The notes beneath the pieces are model-generated. The model did not search any database. It saw nothing but the letters and a program-made list of their open reading frames with translations, and had not been told where the DNA came from. Source: Sphingomonas oligoaromativorans (GTDB lineage: Bacteria > Pseudomonadota > Alphaproteobacteria > Sphingomonadales > Sphingomonadaceae). From it: a stretch of DNA of 64,000 bases. Positions 44,670 through 52,817 of the stretch are shown one piece after another. A program made the position numbers and the translations under genes. Location: positions 62,001 through 126,000 of the forward strand of contig NZ_JAASQK010000006.1 in NCBI RefSeq assembly GCF_011762195.1, written 5' to 3'. The first letter of the stretch is position 1; every line of letters begins with the position of its first letter.

Positions 44670-45169
44670 AGCGGATCGGCGACGAGGCGGAGCCTGTCGA
44701 AATATTCGCCGGCCGGCCCCTTCAGCAGATCGGCCTGCGCGGCGCGCAGCGAGAGCGTCGAATTGGGGCCGTGGGTGCAGTCGGCGGCGCTGGGCGCGCT
44801 GCCTTCGATCAGGATCAGCGCCTGATCGGACACGTCCACGTCATGCACGGCGCCCGCGCCGTCGCGGAAGCTCAGCGTGTAGTGGACGCGGTTCTTCTGG
44901 TTGATGAGCGCGCCGCCGCTCTGGCTGGTGATCCGAAGGCGGAAGCGGCCCGTGGTGCTGACCACGCACAGATCGACCGATTGCCGGGCATCGCCGCGCC
45001 CCTGCCAGACGTCGCGCTGGCTCGGGCCATAGACCCGGAGACTGGCCATCGGCGCGTGCATGGCCGACGGCGATGGCGCCATCGACGGTGCGCCCAGCGG
45101 CGCGCGCGCCTCGGCCGCCTGCCCGCACGCCGCGATCGCGGCAAGCCCGAAAAGAGCTGTTCGATGCAT
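44666..45169 (-). CDS. Secreted pilus-cluster protein, possible minor subunit
   Basis: 167 residues with a signal peptide (ALFGLAAIAACGQAAEARA) and a beta-rich body containing two Cys (DLCVVSTTGRFRLRITSQSGG and SAADCTHG) and an ending AGEYFDRLRLVADPL that resembles the last strand of spore-coat-U/pilin domains. It lies between the major pilin and the usher and overlaps the usher start. I infer a minor or tip subunit, but have no firm family match. Confidence 0.65.
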   Translation of the reverse strand: MHRTALFGLAAIAACGQAAEARAPLGAPSMAPSPSAMHAPMASLRVYGPSQRDVWQGRGDARQSVDLCVVSTTGRFRLRITSQSGGALINQKNRVHYTLSFRDGAGAVHDVDVSDQALILIEGSAPSAADCTHGPNSTLSLRAAQADLLKGPAGEYFDRLRLVADPL

Positions 45170-45229
45170 GGAAATCTGCCCCCGGAAAAGGTTGCGGCGG
45201 CCCCGCGGGGAGGCCGCCGCGCCCAGGAC

Positions 45230-45802
45230 TTAGTTCACCGCGACGGTGATCTTCAGCGTGCCCTTGTAGGTGCCCGCGACAGCCGCGAAGATGTCCTTGT
45301 TGTCGACGCCGACATGGACCAGCGCGTCCTTGCCGCCCGAGCAGTTCAGGTCGGTCGGACGGGCCTTGCCGCCCGAGGTCGTCTTGTAGCCGGTCACGAC
45401 GTTGCCCGGCCAGGTGTAGTTCTTGAAGTGGTTGTTGACGTCGTCGGAAACCCACACATTGTAGGCGAGCTTGCTCGGGCCGGTGAGGCCGAAACCGTGG
45501 CTGCCGTCGCCGGCGTCGCCGTCGACCTTCATCGTGTAGCCGCCGTCGGCGCCGACGTTCGAGTAGACGCAGAACTGGCTCTCGGCGTCCTGACGGCTGA
45601 AATACTTGTTCTGGAGCGCGGCCGGCGTGACGTTGAGGGTCATGTCGGTCAGGCCCGAGATGCGGACCATCTGCGGGATGACGGTGGTGAAGTCCACCGA
45701 GCCCTGGCTGCTCGAAGTGTCGAGGTTGCCGTCGGTGGCGGCGAACGCCGGCGCGGCGGCGAGAGCGGAAACCGCGACGAGCGCGCGAAGAAGCTTAGAC
45801 AT
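45230..45802 (-). CDS. Major pilin, CS1/spore-coat-U-like
   Basis: A 190-residue protein with a clear signal peptide (LVAVSALAAAPAFA). The mature N-terminus DFTTVIPQMVRISGLTDMTLNVTP and the Cys in SQFCVYSNVGADGGYTMKV are shared by sphingomonad pilins of chaperone-usher clusters. A second Cys (LNCSGGKD) could pair with it. The end GTYKGTLKITVAVN supplies the donor-type last strand. GGGAGG lies seven bases before the ATG at 45802. Most likely the main fibre subunit. Confidence 0.8.
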   Translation of the reverse strand: MSKLLRALVAVSALAAAPAFAATDGNLDTSSSQGSVDFTTVIPQMVRISGLTDMTLNVTPAALQNKYFSRQDAESQFCVYSNVGADGGYTMKVDGDAGDGSHGFGLTGPSKLAYNVWVSDDVNNHFKNYTWPGNVVTGYKTTSGGKARPTDLNCSGGKDALVHVGVDNKDIFAAVAGTYKGTLKITVAVN

Positions 45803-45982
45803 TCATTAACCTCCCAGTCGGTAGGGTTTTTTGGAAACAGGCTTTTCGAAGGGCATGTTCGACGAAGGGTCGATGCTGTGGCGGCATCGGCCTTTCGCAC
45901 ATAAGCGGACGCTACACGGATACTGGCGCGTCCCCCGGCCCGCCCGACAGGGGCAGGCCCGATGCGGGAGCCGCGCGGAAAA

Positions 45983-46741
45983 TCAGGGAAAGGTGACGTT
46001 CTTCGGGTCGATTGACGCGAATGAACGCGCCTTGGCGTGAAGGCTGTCGGCCGCCGTCTGGGTCTTGAGATCCCAGCTTGCGCCCGGATAGATGCGGTGG
46101 GAACCGACGGCCTCGCAGGCGGGCTTGCCCTCGGCCGGCTTGGCGTCGGGGGCGGCCTTGTCGTCGGCGCCCGGCGGGCAGAGCTGCCCGTCGAACAGAA
46201 GGATGTTGGTGTTGCCGTCGTTGCGGATGACGAGATCGTCCGTCCCCCGCGTCGTCACGAGCTGCGCCTTGGCGTTGCGGGGGCGGGCGGTGACGAGCAC
46301 GTCATAGGCGGCGAGGATCTTGATCGCGACCGCATGGTTGTCGCCCGCCGCCGGCGTGTCGATGTCGCCGACCTCGGGGGAGATCTTCACGCGATAGATG
46401 CGGTCGCTCTTCAGATCGGCGTTGAGCGAGACGATGCGGATCGAGCGGATCGCGCCCGGATCGAGGATCAGGCGATTGGGGGTGACGAGCAGGCCGAGCT
46501 TCTCGGGATCGGCTTGCTCGACGCGCTGTTCCTTGTCGGTGCCGGGGTTGACGATCTCGGAGGGCGTGACCGTGATATAATAACGGTCCTTGCTCTCGTT
46601 GCGGACGATGACGTCCGCGCGGGGCGTGGACCGGGGCTCGAAATCCACCCACAGGCGGTCGACCGCAAGCTGCGCTCGGGCCGGCATTGCCAGTCCCGTC
46701 AGCATCAGCAGCGTGCAAGCGAACCATGACCGAGACGCCAT
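45983..46741 (-). CDS. Pilus assembly chaperone (PapD-like fold)
   Basis: A 252-residue periplasmic protein with a signal peptide (LLMLTGLAMPARA). Two Ig-like domains are suggested by VDRLWVDFEPRSTPRADVIVRNES, LLVTPNRLILDPGAIRSIRIV and YRVKISPEVGD, the order seen in alternate-class pilus chaperones. It caps pilin subunits and delivers them to the usher. The ATG at 46741 is preceded by GGGGG. A 180-base gap to the pilin gene downstream may hold a processing or promoter site, but I could not define one. Confidence 0.82.
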   Translation of the reverse strand: MASRSWFACTLLMLTGLAMPARAQLAVDRLWVDFEPRSTPRADVIVRNESKDRYYITVTPSEIVNPGTDKEQRVEQADPEKLGLLVTPNRLILDPGAIRSIRIVSLNADLKSDRIYRVKISPEVGDIDTPAAGDNHAVAIKILAAYDVLVTARPRNAKAQLVTTRGTDDLVIRNDGNTNILLFDGQLCPPGADDKAAPDAKPAEGKPACEAVGSHRIYPGASWDLKTQTAADSLHAKARSFASIDPKNVTFP

Positions 46742-46753
46742 ATATCCCCCAAA

Positions 46754-46772
46754 AGCGTTACCCCTTAACGCT
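46754..46772. promoter_or_regulatory. AGCGTTA/TAACGCT inverted repeat, candidate operator
   Basis: Perfect 7-base arms with a 5-base spacer, 13 bases upstream of the chaperone ATG. Flanks AAAAGCGTT and AACGCTGA resemble the hairpin at 47559-47575, upstream of the other pilin-like gene. Confidence 0.4.
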
Positions 46773-46810
46773 GAGGCGGTAGGTAGATGACGCCTTGGGG
46801 GAGTCAAAGC

Positions 46811-46850
46811 AGTCCCCGTGTCGACTGTGCCATATCTGGACATGGGGACT
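46811..46850. repeat. Long imperfect inverted repeat before the pilus operon
   Basis: AGTCCCCGTGTC (46811-46822) and GACATGGGGACT (46839-46850) pair at 11 of 12 positions across a 16-base loop. It could form a stable RNA hairpin or be a large operator. Confidence 0.5.
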
Positions 46851-47061
46851 GAGGCCGTTCCCGACCGATTTCGCGGCGATCGGCGCGAGTCGGGGGAAAT
46901 TCGGCAAGAGTTTTCAGAATGATGTCGGCCGTTGGCGGCGTCGATCGCAAGGCGGCGCGACGCCGGTCGGGGCGGCGAGCCGGTTTTCGGCTCCCGCCCT
47001 TCGACGCGAACAAAAATACTTGACAGAAATGGTAAACGTCGCCCCGGCGTGGAGGCGGGCG

Positions 47062-47490
47062 TCAGATGCCCCGGATCATCACCTGCAACGGATCGTGCCG
47101 GGCGATGCCGTCGCTCGACAGCGTGTAGTTCTGGCGGGTGAGGCCCTTGTTCTCGCTCTGGAGCGCGGGCTGGAGGTGGAAGCCCGTGCTCGCCGGCAGG
47201 CTGACGTCGAAGACGTTGCCGTTGGCGCGGAACACGTCGAGGCTGGAATGGCCCCCCAGCGCCACCTGATCGGGCAGGCGCACCATCAGCCCGGCCGCGC
47301 CCGGCTGGAGCGTCCAGAGGCCGACCGCGCCTTCCTCGGTGGCGGCGATCCCGGCCTGGATCGGCGGGATGATGACCGTCACCGTGGCGGTGCCCGAGGA
47401 GGCGAAGCCCAGCTCGCCATCGGCGGCGGACGCGGGGACGGAGAATGTCGCCAGGCCGAGCATGGCGCAGATCAGGGTCGCAGATTTCAC
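47062..47490 (-). CDS. Secreted pilin-like protein
   Basis: 142 residues with a signal peptide (ICAMLGLATFSVPASA). The mature start ADGELGFASSGTATVTVIIPP resembles the opening of pilins in this cluster, and LSSDGIARHDPLQVMIRGI looks like a final beta strand. No Cys in the mature part. GTG start with AGGAGG eight bases upstream. It lies 320 bases upstream of the chaperone on the same strand. I infer a pilus subunit, with no firm family match. Confidence 0.6.
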   Translation of the reverse strand: MKSATLICAMLGLATFSVPASAADGELGFASSGTATVTVIIPPIQAGIAATEEGAVGLWTLQPGAAGLMVRLPDQVALGGHSSLDVFRANGNVFDVSLPASTGFHLQPALQSENKGLTRQNYTLSSDGIARHDPLQVMIRGI

Positions 47491-47558
47491 CAGCCGTACC
47501 TCCTCAGATGAGGGCGGGATAAGCCGTAGCCTCCAAGACTTGATTGTCGTGGCTGGTT

Positions 47559-47575
47559 AAAAAAGCGTTTACGCT
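47559..47575 (-). terminator. Hairpin with T run after the cupin gene
   Basis: On the minus strand AGCG-TAAA-CGCT is followed by six T, 27 bases after the cupin stop. It is a short intrinsic-terminator candidate. The palindrome also resembles the site at 46754-46772, so a regulatory role is possible. Confidence 0.45.
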
Positions 47576-47601
47576 GATTCTTCGTCCCGCGTTTTCGCGG
47601 T

Positions 47602-48102
47602 TTACTTCGCCCGAGCGGGCAGCTTGATGCCGAGCAGGACGAGCCGCGCGCCGGTGATGCCGAACCAGTGCGGCGTGCCCGCCGGGATCAGCACGACATC
47701 GCCCGGCGCGAGCGCGCGCGTGGTGCCGCCCTCGATCCGGCTGCCCTCGGTGAGGCCGGGCTTGGTGACGCTCGCGTCGACCAGCGTGCCGCCGGACACC
47801 AGCGTCCCCGCGCCGGCGATGACGATCGTATATTCGCCGTCGGTGGGGTGGACCGCCGGCTTGCCGGGCTTCTTCCAAATCTCCAGTCCGGCGGCGGTGT
47901 CGCCATGGCGGACCAGCGGCGCCCAGGCGAAGCCCTGTCCGGGCTTCATCGCCTTGTCCATCGCCGCCACCTGCGCCTGCACATCGGCCGAGGTGGCGAA
48001 GCTGGTGGGGTCGGCCGCCGGGGCCGGGGACGCCGCCCGCGCGCCCGTCGCCATCATCAGGCCGGCGAGGGCCATGCGCGCTCCGCCTCGAACAAACGTC
48101 AT
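47602..48102 (-). CDS. Secreted cupin-domain protein
   Basis: A 166-residue protein with a signal peptide (MALAGLMMATGARA). The cupin barrel is seen in VRHGDTAAGLEIWKK, VHPTDGEYTIVIAGAGTLVSGG and LAPGDVVLIPAGTPHWFGI, with His and Glu positions suited to metal binding. Small exported cupins of this kind have no agreed function. The ATG at 48102 has GGGAGA about nine bases upstream. Confidence 0.82.
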   Translation of the reverse strand: MTFVRGGARMALAGLMMATGARAASPAPAADPTSFATSADVQAQVAAMDKAMKPGQGFAWAPLVRHGDTAAGLEIWKKPGKPAVHPTDGEYTIVIAGAGTLVSGGTLVDASVTKPGLTEGSRIEGGTTRALAPGDVVLIPAGTPHWFGITGARLVLLGIKLPARAK

Positions 48103-48183
48103 GATCGCATCTCTCCCAAGGTTTGAGGCAAACAGTCTGGCAGGCCTCCCGGCGGGCGACAACGGGGCGGGAAGGTCGCGAAC

Positions 48184-48200
48184 GACCTTATCCAAAGGTC
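48184..48200. promoter_or_regulatory. GACCTT/AAGGTC inverted repeat
   Basis: Perfect 6-base arms around ATCCA in the 225-base region between the divergent cupin and sensor kinase genes. A candidate operator; the regulator is unknown. Confidence 0.35.
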
Positions 48201-48327
48201 TCATTGCAAACATCCGTTCGCCGCTTACGACAGCCGTTCCTTTCGAATTAACCGCGATCATTGAGAGATTCGCTTACCAGCCGGATCGAAGGTTTCCAGA
48301 GCTGCCCATGACAGGGGGCGCCATAGC

Positions 48328-50067
48328 GTGGTGTATGCGATGTCGCACGATCGCCGAGCAGATGCGGTGTTGGATCCCTCGGTGCTCGCGACCCGCTGGG
48401 CGCGCGTGGCGGCGGCGATGGAGCAGCTTTCGCAGGCCCGATCGCTGGACGATGTCGTCGAGCTTCTGCGCCGCACCGCGCGGCGGATCGTCGGCGCGGA
48501 CGGCATCGCCGTCGTGCTGCGCGAGGGCGACGCCTGCCATTATGTCGCAGAGGACGCGAAGGAGCCCTTGTGGCAGGGGCAGCGCTTTCCGGCGGGGAGT
48601 TGCGTCTCGGGCTGGGCGATGCGGCATCGCGAGATCGTCTCGATCCCCGACATCGCCACCGATCCGCGCGTGCCGTTCCAGGCCTATAAGGACACGTTCG
48701 TCCGCAGCATCCTGATGGTGCCGATCGGCGCGGGCGAGCCGGTGGCGGCGCTGGGCGCCTATTGGGCCGCCGTGCATGAGCCGGGCGGCGACGAGATCGC
48801 GCTGCTGGAGGCGCTGGCGCGCAGCGCGGCGACCGCGCTGGAGAATGGCCGGCTGATGTCCGCGCTGGAGGCGATGGGCGCCGATCTGGAGCGCCGCGTC
48901 GCCGAGCGCACGGCCGAGCTGGAGCGGACGCAGGAAAGCCTCCGCCAGACCCAGAAGATGGAGATCATCGGCCAGCTCACCGGCAATGTCGCCCATGATT
49001 TCAACAATCTGCTCTCGCCGATCATGTCGAGCCTCGACATGGTGCTGGCCGGCCGTGCCGCGCCCGAGATCGTCTCGCGCAGCGCGGCGGTGGCGATGGA
49101 GGCGGCCGAGACCGCCAAGACGCTGATCCAGCGCCTGCTCGCCTTCGCGCGCCGCCAGCCGCTGGTCTCCACCGTGCTGGACCTGCGCCCGCTGGTCGAG
49201 GGGATGCGGGGCCTGCTCCAGAGCACGGTCGGCACGCGTATCGCGGTGGAGATCGCGGTGGACGACGGCCTGCCCGCCATCCGCGCGGATCGGCATCAGC
49301 TCGAAATGGCGATCCTCAACCTGACGGTGAACGCGCGCGACGCGATGCCCGCGGGCGGGACGGTGCGGATTTCGGCCGGGCTCTCCGGCGCGGACCGGCC
49401 GGAGACGCTGCCGGCGGGCGAGTTCATCCGGCTCGCGATCCGGGACGAGGGCGTCGGCATGGATGCCCGCACGCTGGCGTCCGCCACCGAGCCTTTCTTC
49501 ACCACCAAGGCGGTGGGCCATGGCACGGGCCTCGGCCTGTCGATGGTGGACGGGCTGGTCAGCCAGATGGGCGGCGCGCTCACCCTCACCAGCGAGCCGG
49601 GCCGGGGCACCGAGGTGACTCTCTGGCTGCCGCTCGCGCGCCGCGACAATGCCGTGCGCGTGGTGTCCGCCGCGCCGGCGCGCTCCGCGGTCGGCCGGGC
49701 CGAGCTGCTGCTGATCGAGGACGATCCGCTGGTCCGCATCGGCACCGCCGACATGCTGCGCGATCTGGGCTTCACCGTCCGCGAGCTGGAGAGCGCGCGG
49801 GAGGGGCTGGCGCTGATCGAGGGCGGCTATCGGCCGGATATCGTCGTCACCGATCATATCATGCCGGGCATGACGGGTGCGGAACTGGCGGTGCGGCTGC
49901 GCGCGGATCACCCGGAGATCGCGATCCTGATCGTCTCGGGCTATCAGGGGATCGACCTGATCGCGCCCGATATCGTGCGCCTCTCCAAGCCCTTCCGGCA
50001 GGCGCATCTGCGCGCCAGCATCGTCGCCGCCTTCGCGCAGAACAAGGTGGAGATGGAGCTGGCCTAG
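48328..50067 (+). CDS. Hybrid sensor histidine kinase (GAF-HisKA-HATPase-receiver)
   Basis: A 579-residue soluble kinase with no membrane helix. An N-terminal GAF domain spans about residues 25-175 (PAGSCVSGWAMRHREIVSIPDIA). A coiled coil leads to the phospho-acceptor His223 in GNVAHDFNNLLSP. The ATPase has NLTVNARDAMPAGG, DEGVGMD and HGTGLGLSMV. A C-terminal receiver begins LLLIEDDPL and has its phospho-Asp in VVTDHIMPGMTG. It probably senses a cytosolic ligand or redox/light signal through GAF. The partner regulator is not adjacent. The GTG at 48328 fits the AGGGGG upstream; an ATG at 48340 is possible. Confidence 0.92.
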   Translation: MVYAMSHDRRADAVLDPSVLATRWARVAAAMEQLSQARSLDDVVELLRRTARRIVGADGIAVVLREGDACHYVAEDAKEPLWQGQRFPAGSCVSGWAMRHREIVSIPDIATDPRVPFQAYKDTFVRSILMVPIGAGEPVAALGAYWAAVHEPGGDEIALLEALARSAATALENGRLMSALEAMGADLERRVAERTAELERTQESLRQTQKMEIIGQLTGNVAHDFNNLLSPIMSSLDMVLAGRAAPEIVSRSAAVAMEAAETAKTLIQRLLAFARRQPLVSTVLDLRPLVEGMRGLLQSTVGTRIAVEIAVDDGLPAIRADRHQLEMAILNLTVNARDAMPAGGTVRISAGLSGADRPETLPAGEFIRLAIRDEGVGMDARTLASATEPFFTTKAVGHGTGLGLSMVDGLVSQMGGALTLTSEPGRGTEVTLWLPLARRDNAVRVVSAAPARSAVGRAELLLIEDDPLVRIGTADMLRDLGFTVRELESAREGLALIEGGYRPDIVVTDHIMPGMTGAELAVRLRADHPEIAILIVSGYQGIDLIAPDIVRLSKPFRQAHLRASIVAAFAQNKVEMELA

Positions 50068-50068
50068 A

Positions 50069-50112
50069 GCGATTTCGAAGCGGATGGGATCATCCGCTGG
50101 CTCGGAAATCGC
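50069..50112. repeat. Palindromic REP-like element, possible bidirectional terminator
   Basis: GCGATTTC (50069-50076) and AGCGGAT (50079-50085) pair with ATCCGCT (50092-50098) and GAAATCGC (50105-50112) around a 6-base loop. This hairpin type is one I recognise as recurring after genes in sphingomonad genomes. It sits between convergent genes. Confidence 0.65.
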
Positions 50113-50125
50113 GTCAAACCAAAGG

Positions 50126-50416
50126 CTAGCGCGGGGCTGGGTCGTCCGGGTGGGAGGTGTCGAAGCGCGCCTCGCCGATGGCGCCGGGGTTGGCGCGGAT
50201 GAAGCGGGCGAGCGCGAGGCCGCCGCCGATGGTGAGCGCCAGCACGAGGCCGAGCAGCACCCAGTCGATCGCCTCCATATGGAAGCCGTAGCTCCGCGCC
50301 AGCAGCAGCACCGCACCCGTCGCGACGATGGCGAAGCTGCCGGTGACGAAGATCACCCCCACGCCGCCCAGCGCGGCCGAGCGGCTCGGCGGGCGGCTGT
50401 GGACGGGATCGCTCAT
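50126..50416 (-). CDS. Hypothetical small membrane protein
   Basis: 96 residues with two membrane helices (GVGVIFVTGSFAIVATGAVLL and AIDWVLLGLVLALTIGGGLAL in part) and a hydrophilic tail. GGAGG lies seven bases before the ATG at 50416, and the start overlaps the ygfZ stop (ATGA), so the two are coupled. I do not recognise a family. Confidence 0.7.
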   Translation of the reverse strand: MSDPVHSRPPSRSAALGGVGVIFVTGSFAIVATGAVLLLARSYGFHMEAIDWVLLGLVLALTIGGGLALARFIRANPGAIGEARFDTSHPDDPAPR

Positions 50417-51180
50417 GCGGGTTCCTCCTCGGCGATGGCGGCTTCCAGCCAGTCGGGGCGGAGCGGGCGGGCTTCGACGGCGCCGAGCTTCACCATATCG
50501 CTCGCGCGAAGCTGCTCGACGCGCACCTGCGCCACCGCGAGGCCCAGCGCCGGATAATAGGCCCGCGCAGCCTCGCCCGGATCGGAGTCGACCTCGGCCA
50601 CGATCAGCCGGCGGTTGACCTTCTGCCGCCAGTTCATCCGCGCGGTGTTCTCCTGGCCGACATAGCAGCCCTTGGTGAAGGAGACGCCATGCAGCTCGAC
50701 GGCGTTCGCCTCCAGCCACAGCGTCTTGTCGGCGCCGAGTTCGGCCACGCCCTCCGGCACGCCGAGGCGGAGGCGATGGGCCAGCCACGCCCCTTCCACC
50801 CCTTCACCCGCCGGCGCCCCCAGCCAGCGCCGGCCGAGCGCGGGGAGGCGGGGGTCGCCCGTCCCCTCGGCCGACCAGTGGACGCCCAGCGTCTCGTCCC
50901 GCGTGATCGCGATCGGGCGGCGCAGGCGATAGAGGGTGAGCCGCTTGGCCAGCGCATCGGCCTGGCTCCCCTCGCAATCGATCAGCACATCCTCGCCGTC
51001 GGGCCAGAGGATGAAATCCCACTGCGCCTTGCCCTGCGCCGTGAGCAGCGCGGCCCACACCGGCCGCCCCTCGGCCAGTTCGCGGGTGTCGTTGGTGACG
51101 AGGCCTTGCAGGAAGTCGCGCACCTCCGGGCCGGACAGGCGGAGGACGGCGCGGGAAGCGAGAAGGGTGGCGGTGCTCAT
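50413..51180 (-). CDS. ygfZ: YgfZ/GcvT-domain iron-sulfur cluster repair protein
   Basis: A 255-residue folate-binding protein. The diagnostic FTKGCYVGQENTARM contains the K-G-C-Y-x-G-Q-E motif with its functional Cys. DFLQGLVTNDTRELAEG and the N-terminal LSGPEVRDFLQ also match. YgfZ helps maintain certain Fe-S enzymes such as MiaB. The ATG at 51180 drops an unlikely Arg-rich leader. Confidence 0.92.
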   Translation of the reverse strand: MSTATLLASRAVLRLSGPEVRDFLQGLVTNDTRELAEGRPVWAALLTAQGKAQWDFILWPDGEDVLIDCEGSQADALAKRLTLYRLRRPIAITRDETLGVHWSAEGTGDPRLPALGRRWLGAPAGEGVEGAWLAHRLRLGVPEGVAELGADKTLWLEANAVELHGVSFTKGCYVGQENTARMNWRQKVNRRLIVAEVDSDPGEAARAYYPALGLAVAQVRVEQLRASDMVKLGAVEARPLRPDWLEAAIAEEEPA

Positions 51181-51272
51181 GCCGGCAAGGTAGGGAGGAG
51201 CCAATCGGAATGAAACCCGTTCGCACCGAGCTTGTCGGAGTGCGTGCGGCGGGCGAGGCGCGCGGGCCGGCA

Positions 51273-51296
51273 CGTCCTTCGGCTTCGCTCAGGACG
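51273..51296. repeat. Short palindromic repeat upstream of dihydroorotase
   Basis: CGTCCT-TCGGCTTCGCTC-AGGACG is a hairpin of a type I know as a dispersed repeat in sphingomonads and relatives (CCTTCGACTTCGCTCAGG). It lies 14 bases before the pyrC start and could affect its expression. Confidence 0.6.
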
Positions 51297-51309
51297 AACG
51301 GAGTGGGCT

Positions 51310-52638
51310 GTGGCTGAAACATATGATCTGATCCTCAAGAACGGCACCGTCTGGACGCCCTCCGGCCCGGTCGAGACGTCGGTGGGCGTGCGCGGCGGCC
51401 GGATCGTCGAGATCGGCGCGAGCGGCGATGCGGGCGAGACGATCGACTGCACCGGCCTCACCGTGATGCCGGGCGTGATCGACAGCCAGGTCCATTTCCG
51501 CGAGCCCGGCCTCGAGCAGAAGGAGGATCTCGAGTCGGGCAGCCGCTCGGCCGTGCTTGGCGGCGTGACGGCCGTGTTCGAGATGCCCAACACCAAGCCC
51601 AACACCGACTCGGTCGACGCGCTCAACGAGAAGCTGAAGCGCGCGAAGGATCGCATGTGGTGCGACCACGCCTTCTATGTCGGCGCGACGGCGGCCAACG
51701 CGACCGAGCTGGGCGAGCTGGAGATGCTGCCCGGCGCGGCCGGCATCAAGGTGTTCATGGGCGCCTCCACCGGCGACCTGCTCGTGTCCGACGACAAGGA
51801 GCTGGCGCGCGTGCTGGCGCATGGGCGCCGCCGTGTCGCGATCCACGCCGAGGACGAGACGCGGATGCAGGAGCGCGCCCATCTGCGCGTGGCGGGCGAT
51901 CCCTCCTCGCATCCGGTGTGGCGCGACGACGAGAGCGCGATGCTCGCCACCCGCCGCATCGTGAAGCTGGCGCGCGAGGCGGGGCGGCGCATCCACGTCC
52001 TCCACGTCACCACCCCCGCCGAGCTGGAGTTCCTGGGCCAGAACAAGGATATCGCCACCTGCGAGGTGACGCCCCAGCATCTGACGCTGGCGGGCGAAGA
52101 GGCCTATCCGCGCCTCGGCAGCTATGCCCAGATGAACCCGCCGATCCGCTCGGGCGCGCATCGGGATGGGCTGTGGCACTGGGTCAATCAGGGCGTGCCC
52201 GACGTGCTCGGCTCGGACCATGCGCCGCACACCAAGGAGGAGAAGGCAAAGGAATATCCGGCCTCGCCCTCGGGAATGCCAGGCGTGCAGACGCTGCTGC
52301 CGCTGATGCTCGATCATGTGGCGAAGGGGCGGCTCACCATGCAGCGGCTGATCGACCTGACGGCATCCGGCCCGCAGCGCATCTTCAACCTCGTCAACAA
52401 GGGCCGCATCGCCCCCGGCTATGACGCGGACTTCACGATCGTCGACCTGAAGAAGCGGTGGACGATCGAAGACGAGTGGCTCGCCTCGCGCTGCGGCTGG
52501 TCGCCCTTCGCGGGGATGACGCTCACCGGCCAGCCGGTCGGCACGATCATCCGCGGCCGCCGCGTGATGTGGGAGGCGACGCTCGCCAGCGAGGCGCACG
52601 GTCGCCCGGTGCGCTTCCAGGAGACCTATCGGCCGTAA
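51310..52638 (+). CDS. pyrC: Dihydroorotase, class I
   Basis: A 442-residue amidohydrolase. MPGVIDSQVHFREPG holds the metal-binding HxH-like pair (QVHFRE), GVTAVFEMPNTKPNTDS is a strong dihydroorotase signature, and further ligands are in AIHAED, HVLHVT and DVLGSDHAPHT. It closes carbamoyl-aspartate to dihydroorotate in pyrimidine synthesis, though allantoinases look similar. The GTG at 51310 has GGAG six bases upstream; an earlier frame start runs through the repeat. Confidence 0.9.
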   Translation: MAETYDLILKNGTVWTPSGPVETSVGVRGGRIVEIGASGDAGETIDCTGLTVMPGVIDSQVHFREPGLEQKEDLESGSRSAVLGGVTAVFEMPNTKPNTDSVDALNEKLKRAKDRMWCDHAFYVGATAANATELGELEMLPGAAGIKVFMGASTGDLLVSDDKELARVLAHGRRRVAIHAEDETRMQERAHLRVAGDPSSHPVWRDDESAMLATRRIVKLAREAGRRIHVLHVTTPAELEFLGQNKDIATCEVTPQHLTLAGEEAYPRLGSYAQMNPPIRSGAHRDGLWHWVNQGVPDVLGSDHAPHTKEEKAKEYPASPSGMPGVQTLLPLMLDHVAKGRLTMQRLIDLTASGPQRIFNLVNKGRIAPGYDADFTIVDLKKRWTIEDEWLASRCGWSPFAGMTLTGQPVGTIIRGRRVMWEATLASEAHGRPVRFQETYRP

Positions 52639-52651
52639 GGGGCGCGGCCTC

Positions 52652-52781
52652 CTCCCGTCCTCCCCCTGCGAAGGGGGAGGGGGACCGCCGCCGAAGGCGG
52701 TGGTGGAGGGGCTGAGACGACGGGGATTCCCCTCCACCAGCCTGCGGCTGGTCCCCCTCCCCGCCGAGCGGGGAGGATGGG
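52652..52781. repeat. Mosaic of four palindromes (sphingomonad intergenic repeat)
   Basis: About 130 bases of nested hairpins: CCTCCCCC/GGGGGAGG (52659-52680), ACCGCC/GGCGGT, GGTGGAGGGG/CCCCTCCACC, and CCTCCCC/GGGGAGG (end 52776). The elements match dispersed repeats I recognise from sphingomonads. They lie between convergent genes and may stop transcription from both sides. Confidence 0.65.
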
Positions 52782-52817
52782 TTGGCTATCTGTTCGCCCG
52801 CCAACGGCCTTGGCGTA

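Larger units (their letters stand above)
46742..47061. promoter_or_regulatory. 320-base gene-free region upstream of the pilus chaperone
   Basis: Likely holds the chaperone-pilin-usher promoter. It has three structures: AGCGTTA-N5-TAACGCT (46754-46772), a long repeat AGTCCCCGTGTC/GACATGGGGACT (46811-46850), and GAGCCG-GTTTT-CGGCTC (46977-46993). I could not identify a convincing promoter pair on the minus strand. Confidence 0.45.

Noticed and set aside
41193-44825. Plus-strand open frame of about 1200 codons
   Set aside because: Antisense to the usher and neighbouring genes; no motif or ribosome site, an artefact of high GC.
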